61,798 bases of DNA from Candidatus Schekmanbacteria bacterium (GTDB lineage: Bacteria > CSSED10-310 > JACPHN01): NCBI GenBank assembly GCA_016188575.1, contig JACPHN010000132.1, positions 1-61,798 of the forward strand. Reading direction: 5' to 3'. Made by a program: the position numbers and the translations under genes. Below the pieces are notes generated by a model that saw only the letters and a list, made by a program, of their open reading frames with translations, had not been told where the DNA came from and did no database searches. Positions 42,960 through 51,250 of this stretch are shown here, piece by piece. Position 1 is the first letter of the stretch, and the number at the start of each line of letters is the position of its first letter.

Positions 42960-44000
42960 TTGGGACGATCGCCCGTACTGCGGGTCATCATGGCGGCGAT
43001 TCTGTTTGGAGCCGCGGCGCCGGCATGCAAAGGACTTCTTGCGGAGCTGACGTCCTTGCAGCTCACGGGGCTGCTGTACCTTGGCGCCGCCGCGGGGGTC
43101 ACGCCGCTGTTTGTCGGTCGATCGCACCGCGCGCACTTGCGGGCGAGCTCCCGCAACGTCAAGTTGCTCGCTACGGCTGTCGTCGCGGGTGGTATGGCGG
43201 GGCCAATCCTCCTGCTCGAGGGGCTGCGCCGGGCGTCTGCGGCCTCGGTTTCGCTGTATCTGTCACTCGAGCTGGTCGCCACCGCCGTGCTGGGCGCGCT
43301 GTTTTTTCGCGATCACCTCACGCGCGCCAGCGCCCTGGGAGCACTGGCGTCGCTGGTCGGAGCGGCGCTGCTGTCGTCGGAGGGCGGCGCCGCGGGCGCG
43401 CTGGCCGCCGGATTGGTCGCGGGTGCCTGCCTGTGCTGGGGACTGGACAATAACTGTACGGCGCTGATTGACCAGTTCACGGTGGCGCAGATCGTGCTCG
43501 CGAAGGGGCTGGTCGCCGGAACCGTGAGCCTGGGGCTTGGAATCATGCTCGGCGGTCTACCCGCGCCTCTTTCGGCCGTGCTGGGCGCCTTTGGCGTGGG
43601 ACTCCTGTCGTACGGGCTAAGCATGACGCTGTACATCCAGGCTGCGCAAGGCATGGGCGCCACACGCTCGCAGGCGCTGTTTTGCACGTCGCCGGTTTTC
43701 GGGGTGCTGGTGTCAGTGCTTGCCTTGGGCGAGCGCCTCAACGCGTTTCAGCTTGTCGCCGGCGCCTGCTTCGCGGGGGCGATCACCGCGCTGATGCTGG
43801 AAAGCCACGCGCACGCGCACCGCCATGAGCCGACGGCGCACGCCCACTGGCATCGCCACGACGACGGCCACCACGCGCACGAGCACCCGGACGGGGAAGC
43901 TGCAAACCGGCCGCGCCACTGGCACTGGCACCGGCACGACGCGGCCACTCACGATCATCCGCACTGGCCCGACCTCCACCATCGGCATACCCACTGTTGA
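42960..44000 (+). CDS. EamA/DMT-family transporter with His-rich tail
   Basis: A 346-aa membrane protein with about ten helices and the twofold EamA repeat typical of the drug/metabolite transporter family. The TTG at 42960 follows GGAGGAG by 5 bases and gives a start directly before helix 1; longer frames begin in an unrelated stretch. The last ~50 residues contain about 22 His with Asp/Glu/Trp (THDHPHWPDLHHRHTHC at the end), resembling a metal-binding tail. The cargo is unknown; a transition metal, or a metal-sensing role of the tail, is possible. Confidence 0.87.
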   Translation: MGRSPVLRVIMAAILFGAAAPACKGLLAELTSLQLTGLLYLGAAAGVTPLFVGRSHRAHLRASSRNVKLLATAVVAGGMAGPILLLEGLRRASAASVSLYLSLELVATAVLGALFFRDHLTRASALGALASLVGAALLSSEGGAAGALAAGLVAGACLCWGLDNNCTALIDQFTVAQIVLAKGLVAGTVSLGLGIMLGGLPAPLSAVLGAFGVGLLSYGLSMTLYIQAAQGMGATRSQALFCTSPVFGVLVSVLALGERLNAFQLVAGACFAGAITALMLESHAHAHRHEPTAHAHWHRHDDGHHAHEHPDGEAANRPRHWHWHRHDAATHDHPHWPDLHHRHTHC

Positions 44001-44077
44001 AGATCGCCTTTTCCGGCGCGGCGTTGCCACGTCGATCCGCGAACGCCAAACCGGCGCGACATGAAGAGAGAGCGCTC

Positions 44078-45649
44078 ATGAGCACCAGCAGCCGCACTCG
44101 CATTATCCGGGGTCTCCTTTCCAGTTCCTTCGGCACGGCCCTGTCGCGAGTCCTCGGTGCAGCGCGCGACATTGCTATCACCAACCGCTTCGGTGCAGGA
44201 TCCGTGTCGGACGCTTTCTGGGTGGCGTTCACGATTCCCTCCGTATTTCGCCGGTTTGTCGCCGATGAAGGATTGACGGGAGCGCTCATCCCGGCTCTCG
44301 CGAGGGAAGAGAGCGAGCGCGGGCGCGCGGGGGGGCTCGCCTTGTCGGACGTCGCCTTCACGGCCTTGCTGTTGCTTTGCGGTCTGCTCTGCGCGGCCGG
44401 TATCGCTCTGGCTCCGGCGCTGGTCCTGCTGTTCGGCTGGGGATTCGCCGACAATGCCGAGCAGTACGCGCTGGCCGTGTCGCTGACGCGATGGATGTTT
44501 CCGTTCGTAGCGCTGGTTGCCCTGGTCTCGTTTTGCGAGGGCGTGCTCAACTTTCGGGGGCACTTCCTCGTGCCGAAGCTGGCACCGGGGCTCGTGTCCG
44601 GCACCCTCGTGGTCGCCGCGGTGTGGGGCGCCGAGCTGTTCTCGGAGCCCGTGTGGGCGCTGCCGGCGGGCCTACTCGCGGGAGGTGTGGCGCATTTCCT
44701 GATCCACTTGCCCGTAATGAGACGGTTGTGGCACGTGCCCCGGCTCACGCGCCGGTTCGACCATCCCGGCTTCCGCAGCCTGGTGCGAGAGATGGGCAAG
44801 GTGGCGTTGATCGGGGTCTGCGCGCAGTTGAACATCATGCTCCTCCGGTCATTTGCGTCGATGCTCGACCCCGGAGCCGTGACGCATTACTGGATCGCCA
44901 ACCGCCTGATGGACCTTCCGCAAGGCATCATCGGGGTGGGGCTGGGAAGCGCGTTGCTGCCGGCGATCACGGATGACGTGGTGAGCGGTGATTGGGATGC
45001 GTTTCGCCGCAACATGGTCTTCGGGCTGCGCCTGGCAACCTTCATGCTCTTGCCGGCCGCCGCGGTGATGGCCGCCTTTCCCGTCCCCATTGTCAGCGTC
45101 CTGTTCCGGCACGGTAGCTTCACGCCGGCCGATCTCGTGACTACGGGCAAGACCTTCGCCTGCATGGTGCCCTATTTTCTCGGCGTCGCGGGCATCCATC
45201 TGCTCAAACGCGGCTATTTCGCCATTGACGAACGCGGCGTCGTGCTCAAGGTCGGATTTGCCGGCACAGCGATCGTCGCCGCTTGCGGGTATACCATGAG
45301 CAGTCGGTATGGTGTCGTCGGCCTGGCGCTGGCGCTGTCATTCGCCACGGTGTGCCAGCTCGTGGCGTACGTCGCGCTCCTGGGTCCTCGCATCCACGGT
45401 CCGCTGCCCCTACGGACATTGGGCCTCGCTGCCCTGCGCATCGCGATTGCCTGCGCGCCGCTGGTCGCGGTGCTGCTCGCGGCTACTCCCCTAGGGCGGT
45501 GGCAACGGGGACCTGCCGACGGGCTCAATATCGTTGTGCTGGTTACGGCGCTGACCGTGGCGTCCGCGGTCTACATAGGATCCGCCAAGGCGCTCGGCGT
45601 CGAGGAGCTGGGGTGGATACTGCGGCGGTTTCGGCGCCGCCGGGGATGA
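44078..45649 (+). CDS. murJ: Lipid II flippase MurJ
   Basis: A 523-aa MATE/MVF-family membrane protein with ~14 helices that flips lipid II across the inner membrane for peptidoglycan synthesis. Conserved parts: SRVLGAARDIAITNRFGAGSVSDAFWVAFTIPSVFRRFVADEGLTGALIPAL, with further helices through DLPQGIIGVGLGSALLPAI and FPVPIVSVLFRHGSFT. ATG 44078 starts just before helix 1; GAAGAGAGAG lies upstream. It follows the EamA gene by 77 bases. Confidence 0.95.
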   Translation: MSTSSRTRIIRGLLSSSFGTALSRVLGAARDIAITNRFGAGSVSDAFWVAFTIPSVFRRFVADEGLTGALIPALAREESERGRAGGLALSDVAFTALLLLCGLLCAAGIALAPALVLLFGWGFADNAEQYALAVSLTRWMFPFVALVALVSFCEGVLNFRGHFLVPKLAPGLVSGTLVVAAVWGAELFSEPVWALPAGLLAGGVAHFLIHLPVMRRLWHVPRLTRRFDHPGFRSLVREMGKVALIGVCAQLNIMLLRSFASMLDPGAVTHYWIANRLMDLPQGIIGVGLGSALLPAITDDVVSGDWDAFRRNMVFGLRLATFMLLPAAAVMAAFPVPIVSVLFRHGSFTPADLVTTGKTFACMVPYFLGVAGIHLLKRGYFAIDERGVVLKVGFAGTAIVAACGYTMSSRYGVVGLALALSFATVCQLVAYVALLGPRIHGPLPLRTLGLAALRIAIACAPLVAVLLAATPLGRWQRGPADGLNIVVLVTALTVASAVYIGSAKALGVEELGWILRRFRRRRG

Positions 45650-45654
45650 GCGCG

Positions 45655-46143
45655 TTATTGGGAGGAGAAGATTTTTGCCAGCACGATGAGCGCGGCGATG
45701 CTACCACCGGCAATGAGCAGAAGCAGCCCGACGCTTGCGGACTCTGCTCTCTTCACATCTTTGACCATGAGCTCGCCGGTATACTTGTTCTGCTCGTCCG
45801 GTCCAATCGCGAACCGCTTTTGCGGATAGGGCCGGAAAACCATCGTGGGGCCGGTGTAGCGATAGCGCGACGGGGGCAGGTAGTCGGGCTCTTGCTCGAT
45901 CGGCCTCGCGTAGTCTGCGTCGGGATCCCGGCTCCAGTCGTTCGGTGCGACCTCCTCCCAACTTTTCAGGCGATCTTCGGAATCCGGGTCGGACCGCGCG
46001 CTCTTCTGGCGTCGGGGCTCGTCGTCGCCGGCGTAGCCGTACTGGTAGTCGTCGGTATAGGCGGGCTCGTTGGCGTTCACGGCGCCCGCACAGAGCGCGT
46101 AAAACGCCACCACGGCCGCACAGCCACGTGTTGCTCGCTTCAT
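45655..46143 (-). CDS. Hypothetical secreted protein with C-terminal membrane anchor
   Basis: A 162-aa protein with a signal peptide (VVAFYALCAGAVNANE), a Tyr/Asp/Glu/Arg/Pro-rich middle (DYQYGYAGDDEPRRQK, YLPPSRYRYTGPTMVFRPYPQKRF) and a C-terminal transmembrane helix (ASVGLLLLIAGGSIAALIVLA). The middle is probably periplasmic and disordered. No known family. It converges with murJ with only 5 bases between stops. Confidence 0.7.
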   Translation of the reverse strand: MKRATRGCAAVVAFYALCAGAVNANEPAYTDDYQYGYAGDDEPRRQKSARSDPDSEDRLKSWEEVAPNDWSRDPDADYARPIEQEPDYLPPSRYRYTGPTMVFRPYPQKRFAIGPDEQNKYTGELMVKDVKRAESASVGLLLLIAGGSIAALIVLAKIFSSQ

Positions 46144-46266
46144 CGCCGTCTCCCGTCTCGGTAGCTCACCCTCTCGCTGGAGTTAACCATAGGCTCGAAA
46201 GCGAAGCGCGGCAAGTGCCGCGGAAAGCGCTACAAGCAGGCGGCCGGCGGCGGGCCCGGGACAGCC

Positions 46267-46635
46267 TCAGCGTTCCGCCACAGCGCAGGAAGGCGAGTCG
46301 GCGGCCGGAGCCAGTAGCGCGTCCACTTTGGCTGCACAGATGAAGTCGTTTTCCGACAGGCCGTGGATAGCGTGCGTTTGATAGGTTACCACGCAGCGGT
46401 TGTAGCTCACGGCCAAGTCCGGGTGGTGGTTTTCTTGGTGAGCGATCCAGGCGACGGCGTTGACGAAGGCCATCGTGTCGTGAAAGTTGGCAAACGAAAA
46501 CCGCCGTTCAAGCGTCTTGCCGCCGACGCTCCAGGAAGCGTCGAGCTGGGTAGCAAGAAGGCCGGCTTGCTCGGCGGTGAGCGGCTCCACGCCTCCTTCG
46601 CAGGGGCGACAGGTGCGACTGGTGAGGTCATTCAT
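46267..46635 (-). CDS. phhB: Pterin-4a-carbinolamine dehydratase
   Basis: A 122-aa PCD/DCoH family enzyme that recycles 4a-hydroxytetrahydropterin for aromatic amino-acid hydroxylases. Motifs: WSVGGKTLERRFSFANFHDTMAFVNAVAWIAHQENHHPDLAVSYNRCVVTYQTHAIHGLSENDF has the catalytic ENHHP His pair and a THAIHGL loop. ATG 46635 is preceded by the perfect CAGGAGGAAACCC. No aromatic hydroxylase is nearby, so it may have another role or a remote partner. Confidence 0.92.
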   Translation of the reverse strand: MNDLTSRTCRPCEGGVEPLTAEQAGLLATQLDASWSVGGKTLERRFSFANFHDTMAFVNAVAWIAHQENHHPDLAVSYNRCVVTYQTHAIHGLSENDFICAAKVDALLAPAADSPSCAVAER

Positions 46636-46739
46636 GGGTTTCCTCCTGGCCAGGGGACGTCTGCTCCAAAGAGAGCGAAACGCTGTTGGCCCTGGAGTCA
46701 AAGTACGCGCGACAGCGGCGCGCGTCAAGGATCGTCGTA

Positions 46740-46800
46740 TCTGCTCCCCCCTTCCCCCGCAAGCGGGGGGGTGAGCCGGTACGGGAAGTCAGGACGTGAC
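46740..46800. repeat. Dispersed repeat palindrome, copy 8
   Basis: A GC palindrome (CCCCCGCAAGCGGGGG at ~46755-46770) followed by GGTGAGCCGGTACGGG, in the gap between phhB and the P5C dehydrogenase. Confidence 0.5.
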
Positions 46801-46820
46801 GCGGGGGCCGAGGGCCGTGT

Positions 46821-46849
46821 TTGCGAGTGCGCCGCGATTGGGCAATACT
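46821..46849 (+). promoter_or_regulatory. Possible promoter for P5C dehydrogenase
   Basis: TTGCGA (46821-46826), 17-base spacer, AATACT (46844-46849). A weak match about 70 bases before the ATG. Confidence 0.28.
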
Positions 46850-46918
46850 AGGGGCGACGCTGTTCCCTCACCGGTGGACCACGGTGAGACGAATCGACCC
46901 TGCCGAGGAGACGGAGCA

Positions 46919-48550
46919 ATGCTCAACGCCCTTGTGAATACCCCCGCGCCCCAGAACGAACCCGTCCTGTCGTATGCGCCCGAGAGCGCGGAGCGCACCG
47001 CGCTCAAGGCGGAGCTCCGGCGGCAGCGCGCCGAGTCGATCGAGATTCCCTTGTTCATCGGTGGCCGCGAGGTCCGCACGCACAAGACCGGCAACGCGGT
47101 CATGCCTCATTACCATCGACACGTGCTCGCAAGCTATCACATCGCAGAGGCCGTCGAAATCGAGCAGGCCATCGCCGCCGCGCGAAAGGCCAAGACAAGC
47201 TGGGCCGCCTTGCCGTGGGAAGCGCGCGCCGCGATTTTTCTCAAGGCGGCGGAGCTCCTTACCGGCCCCCGCCGTGCTCGCGTCAACGCTGCCAATATGC
47301 TCGGCGCTTCCAAGACCGCGCACCAGGCGGAAATCGACGGCGTCTGCGAGCTGGCGGACTTCTGGCGCTTCGGCGCCGCGTACGCCCAACGTATCTGCGA
47401 GGAGCAGCCCATCTCGGCGCCGGGGACATGGAACTACATGGATCACCGCCCGCTCGACGGCTTCGTCTTGGCGGTAACGCCTTTCAACTTTCTTTCGATC
47501 GCGGGAAACTTGCCGACGGCCCCGGCGCTCATGGGCAACACGGTGTTGTGGAAGCCGGCGTCGAGCGCCGTGTACCAGGCCTGGCACGTGCTGGAGGTGC
47601 TCCGGGAGGCCGGGCTGCCGGACGGAGTAATTAACCTGGTGACGACGTCCGGTGCCACCGTATCGCAGGAGATTCTCCCGCATCCGAACCTGGCGGGCAT
47701 TCACTTCACGGGATCAACCGAGGTTTTTCGTCACATGTGGGCGACCATCGGGTCCAACATCGATCGCTACAGTCAGTATCCGCGAATCGTCGGCGAGACT
47801 GGTGGAAAGGATTTCATCTTCGCTCATGCGTCGGCCGATCCCGAGGCGCTGGTGGCAGCAATCATCCGGGGCGGCTACGAATTCCAGGGGCAGAAGTGCT
47901 CCGCCGTGTCCCGCGTCTACATTCCGGACAACCTGTGGCCGCGCCTTTCGGAGCATCTGGTTGCGGAGATCAAGCGTATCCGCGTAGGCGACGTGGCGGA
48001 CTTCCGCAACTTCATGGGTGCGGTCGTCGACCGCGGCGCGTTTGCGTCGATCACCGGCTTCATCGAGAAGGCGAGAACCAGCCCCGCCACGCATATTCTC
48101 GCTGGCGGAGCGTACGACGACAGCGAAGGGTATTTCATTCAACCGACGCTCGTGCGGGCGGACGATCCTCTCCACCCGCTGATGTGTGAAGAGATCTTCG
48201 GCCCAGTCGTCACCCTCTACGTCTATCCCGAAGCCGACTTCGAGAGCACCCTGCACCTGTGCGACACCACGTCCCCGTATGCGCTGACCGGCGCGATCTT
48301 CGCCCGGGACCGCACCGCGATCGTCAAGGCTTCGCAGGTGCTGAGGTTTGCGGCGGGGAACTTTTACATCAACGACAAACCGACGGGCGCCGTCGTCGGA
48401 CAGCAGCCGTTCGGCGGCAGCCGGGCCTCAGGAACAAATGACAAGGCCGGTAGCGTGCTCAACTTGCTGCGCTGGGTCTCGCCGCGCGCGATCAAGGAGA
48501 CCTTTGCGCCGGCGACCTCATATCCGTATCCCTTCATGGCGGCGGAATAG
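46919..48550 (+). CDS. pruA: L-glutamate gamma-semialdehyde (P5C) dehydrogenase
   Basis: A 543-aa stand-alone delta-1-pyrroline-5-carboxylate dehydrogenase (ALDH4 type) that oxidises glutamate semialdehyde to glutamate with NAD in proline breakdown. Motifs: TPFNFLSIAGNLPTAPALMGN, VGETGGKDF (catalytic Glu), YEFQGQKCSAVSR (catalytic Cys), PLMCEEIFGPVVTLYVY and GQQPFGGSRASGTNDKAG. The length is close to mitochondrial ALDH4A1; bifunctional PutA would be twice as long. ATG 46919 follows a GGAGACGGAG region. It converges with the beta-lactamase-fold gene. Confidence 0.94.
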   Translation: MLNALVNTPAPQNEPVLSYAPESAERTALKAELRRQRAESIEIPLFIGGREVRTHKTGNAVMPHYHRHVLASYHIAEAVEIEQAIAAARKAKTSWAALPWEARAAIFLKAAELLTGPRRARVNAANMLGASKTAHQAEIDGVCELADFWRFGAAYAQRICEEQPISAPGTWNYMDHRPLDGFVLAVTPFNFLSIAGNLPTAPALMGNTVLWKPASSAVYQAWHVLEVLREAGLPDGVINLVTTSGATVSQEILPHPNLAGIHFTGSTEVFRHMWATIGSNIDRYSQYPRIVGETGGKDFIFAHASADPEALVAAIIRGGYEFQGQKCSAVSRVYIPDNLWPRLSEHLVAEIKRIRVGDVADFRNFMGAVVDRGAFASITGFIEKARTSPATHILAGGAYDDSEGYFIQPTLVRADDPLHPLMCEEIFGPVVTLYVYPEADFESTLHLCDTTSPYALTGAIFARDRTAIVKASQVLRFAAGNFYINDKPTGAVVGQQPFGGSRASGTNDKAGSVLNLLRWVSPRAIKETFAPATSYPYPFMAAE

Positions 48551-48551
48551 C

Positions 48552-48572
48552 GGGCGCGCCGGGCGCGCGCCC
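48552..48572. terminator. GC-only hairpin between convergent genes
   Basis: GGGCGCGC (48552-48559), 5-base loop, GCGCGCCC (48565-48572), between the two facing stop codons. No T tract; possibly a bidirectional stop. Confidence 0.35.
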
Positions 48573-48577
48573 TCGGC

Positions 48578-49780
48578 TCAGGCCTTGACGAGCGCTTGCG
48601 ACCGCTTGTTCGCGCACGCGAGGGCGGCTCCGCCGATGCGGAGCATGCGGGTGTCGCCGATCGGTGTTCCGGCCACGCGGTTGACCACCAGCGCGACGGC
48701 CAGCTCACTGCGCAGATCGCCCCAGGCCCCCGACCCGCCGTACCCGAAGTGGCCAAAGGCGCCGCGAACAACCCCCCGGTTGGTCCCGACGAAGTGGTAG
48801 CCGAGGCGCCAGTACATGGGGATGAACAGGACCTTGTCGCGCCGCCGATTTTGCGCAACGCCAAGCGAACGCGCGGTGCTGTCGCTGAAGAGGCGCGGGA
48901 GATCCCGCGCGCCTCCGGACACGATGGCCGCGTAGAGCTTCGCCAAAGAACGCGCCGTAAACACACCATTCAGGGAAGGGATCGGCGCATCCAGGACCTC
49001 GTCGGAAAACACAAACGGCAGAATTCCGCGCGGTGTCAGAGCGCATCGCGTCCACCGGGGCAACCGGGACATCAGGCGGTCAGCTCGGCGATAGCGTTCG
49101 GAGAGCGTGCGCTCGGCGCCGAAGCGGCTGCGAACCGCGAGCGGGTTAATGAGCGTGGCGAGGCGCCGTCGCTGCTCGGCCGGCACCAGCAAGCACAGCC
49201 CATCTGCTCGCAGCGGCTCCGCAATCTCGCTGGCGACGAAACGCTCGATCGGAACTCCCGTCACCCGGCGTACGATCTCGCCCGCGAGCCAACCGTAGGT
49301 AATGGCCTGGTAACCGTTTGCGGTTCCGGGCCGAAAACGCGGCTCGCTGGCGGCGAGCAGCCGGCATATATGGCCCCAATCGAGCATCTCACGGGAGTCC
49401 GATACCAGGCTCCCAATATCGAAGAGTCCGGATTCGTGGCACAGCACGTGCCGGATAGTCAGCTCTCTCTTCCCCGCTGCCGCAAATTCGGGCCAGTAGC
49501 GGCTGACGGGGTCGTCATAGCTGATGAGACCGCGGTCAGCGAGCAGGTGGACAGCCGCGCTCGTAACGCCTTTCGTGGTCGAGAAGGAAAGCGCGGCCGT
49601 ATCTTCCGCCCACGGCGTGCCCTCCGCGTTGCGATTCCCGGCCCAGATATCGACGACCTTTTCCCCGCGGTGATAGACGCACACCGCAGCGCCGCCGTCT
49701 TCCGGTCGCCTGACCATCTTGCACAAGGCGCGCGCCACGGGAAGGAAGTCGTCGTGTATCATGCCGCTGAATCTGCTCAT
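48578..49780 (-). CDS. Class C beta-lactamase-fold serine hydrolase (EstB-like)
   Basis: A 400-aa protein of the beta-lactamase/penicillin-binding transpeptidase-like superfamily. The SxxK motif is STTK in LSFSTTKGVTSAA (catalytic Ser and Lys); the YxN-equivalent is in NGYQAITYGWL, and the third motif region has GHFGYGGSG. It has no signal peptide, so a cytoplasmic esterase role is more likely than antibiotic resistance. The ATG at 49780 or the ATG at 49795 could be the start; neither has a strong Shine-Dalgarno sequence. Confidence 0.82.
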   Translation of the reverse strand: MSRFSGMIHDDFLPVARALCKMVRRPEDGGAAVCVYHRGEKVVDIWAGNRNAEGTPWAEDTAALSFSTTKGVTSAAVHLLADRGLISYDDPVSRYWPEFAAAGKRELTIRHVLCHESGLFDIGSLVSDSREMLDWGHICRLLAASEPRFRPGTANGYQAITYGWLAGEIVRRVTGVPIERFVASEIAEPLRADGLCLLVPAEQRRRLATLINPLAVRSRFGAERTLSERYRRADRLMSRLPRWTRCALTPRGILPFVFSDEVLDAPIPSLNGVFTARSLAKLYAAIVSGGARDLPRLFSDSTARSLGVAQNRRRDKVLFIPMYWRLGYHFVGTNRGVVRGAFGHFGYGGSGAWGDLRSELAVALVVNRVAGTPIGDTRMLRIGGAALACANKRSQALVKA

Positions 49781-49919
49781 TTCGGACCGCCCCATAATGT
49801 GGTATTCGGTTGTTGCCGGGCTCCGGCCGGCTCGTCACGGAGTTGCTGGGCCGGCAACCAGCATACATCGACGGACCCGTGCACAGCGAGTACCCTGCGG
49901 GCGACAACCCTGTTGTGCC

Positions 49920-49985
49920 CCTCCCCTCACCCTGCCCTCCGCCCGCAAGCGGCGGGAGGGGGCGAGGTTGCGGCCAGCGCAATCG
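49920..49985 (+). repeat. Dispersed repeat palindrome, copy 9
   Basis: A palindrome around a GCAAGC core (CCCTCCGCC..GGCGGGAGGG, ~49933-49961), then GAGGTTGCG, in the region where the GH105-like gene must begin. Confidence 0.5.
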
Positions 49986-49990
49986 TCGCG

Positions 49991-51169
49991 CTGAAAACTG
50001 CAAGGACCGCCATCGCCCTGGTTATCGTCGTCGCCGTGGCGACTGCCGCCACCGCCCGCGGCCCCGTGCCACCCCTTTCTTCGCCGGCGCTGAGCGAGCT
50101 GAGCTGGCTCGCGGACTCCGTGGTCGAGACCAAGCCCGCACCGGAGCGGTTGCCGTGGAGTTGGGGCGAAGCGGTGATGTTGCTCGGGTTGGCCGAGGCC
50201 GCGGCAACCACGGGAAATCGCGCCCACCTGGCACCGGCGCTGCGGTTTCTGGATGCTCACGTCGATAGCTCCGGCGATCCCGGCTTGAGCGTGCTGTTCC
50301 CGGACCGCATCGCACCAGCGCTGGTCGCCTGGTCTGCGTGGAGACAGACGGGAGTGGCTCGATACCGGTTGCTGTGCGACCGGTTCGCCGACTGGTTGAT
50401 GGTCTCCGCGCCCCGCGCGGCCGATGGCGCCTGGTATCATCTGCCCATCCTGGACTGGCACTATGTCGACACGCTCTTCATGACGTCGGTTTTCCTGGCG
50501 GGATTCGGCAAGGACGCAGGCCGGCCGGAGCTCGGGGCGGAGGCCGTGCGCCAGCACAACCTGCTCGCCGACAAGCTGTATTCCGCGAGCGATCGCCTGT
50601 ACTGGCACGGCTGGGACGACAATGGGCTCTTTACGTACTGGGCGACGCCATCCCGGCACCACAACGGCGCTTTTTGGGGGCGCGGGAACGGCTGGGCAGC
50701 AAGTGCTCTCGCGTATGTCTTGACGGCGGCCGAGCCCGGCGTGCCGGGCTATGAGCGGGCCCGCGCCCGGCTGGCCGCTCACCTCACGGCGCTCGCCGAG
50801 CATCAGGACGCCGGCACGGGCTTGTGGTGGACAGTCCTGGATGAGCCGGGCGGCGCGCTCAACTACACCGAGACGTCGGCAAGCGCGCTGATCGCGGCGG
50901 CGTGGCTGCACGCTGCACGCCACCAGCTCGTGGACGCGCCCGCGGGAGAGGTTCTGCGGGTGGCCCTGAGAGGCATCCGCGCGCGAATCGTTGCGGACGC
51001 GAGCGGCCGCGCTCACGTCACCGGGATCTCGGGGCCGACCAATCCCGCGGACTACGATGGGTACGTCGCCATCCCGGCGGTAGCAGATCTGCCTTGGGGA
51101 GTGGGCGCGGCGCTGCTGGTGTTGGTCGAGGCCGCCGCTACCGAGTCGGCGGCGCTGGCGGCGCGCTGA
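49991..51169 (+). CDS. GH88/GH105-like unsaturated glycuronyl hydrolase
   Basis: A ~392-aa (alpha/alpha)6-barrel enzyme of the glycoside hydrolase 88/105 type, which removes 4,5-unsaturated uronic acids left by polysaccharide lyases. Visible: LPWSWGEAVMLLGLAEA, DWHYVDTLFMTSVFLAGFGK with the catalytic Asp, RLYWHGWDD, FWGRGNGWAASALAYVL and NYTETSASALIAAAWL. The N-terminus ALVIVVAVATAATARG looks like a signal peptide. The start is uncertain: no ATG, GTG or TTG lies in frame before the signal-like stretch. CTG 49991 is a guess; GTG 50036 would cut the signal. The end at 51169 is firm. No polysaccharide lyase is near. Confidence 0.72.
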   Translation: MKTARTAIALVIVVAVATAATARGPVPPLSSPALSELSWLADSVVETKPAPERLPWSWGEAVMLLGLAEAAATTGNRAHLAPALRFLDAHVDSSGDPGLSVLFPDRIAPALVAWSAWRQTGVARYRLLCDRFADWLMVSAPRAADGAWYHLPILDWHYVDTLFMTSVFLAGFGKDAGRPELGAEAVRQHNLLADKLYSASDRLYWHGWDDNGLFTYWATPSRHHNGAFWGRGNGWAASALAYVLTAAEPGVPGYERARARLAAHLTALAEHQDAGTGLWWTVLDEPGGALNYTETSASALIAAAWLHAARHQLVDAPAGEVLRVALRGIRARIVADASGRAHVTGISGPTNPADYDGYVAIPAVADLPWGVGAALLVLVEAAATESAALAAR

Positions 51170-51250
51170 AATCCTGTCTAGTATCGATAGCGGGATAGCA
51201 AAGCTCACCCAGGCCGCTCGCGTGACGCACCTAGCAGGAGAAACCTTCAG

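Noticed and set aside
48596-51169. A very long plus-strand reading frame across the beta-lactamase-fold gene
   Set aside because: Only its last ~390 codons match a family (GH105-like). The rest lies opposite a well-supported minus-strand gene and is an effect of high G+C.
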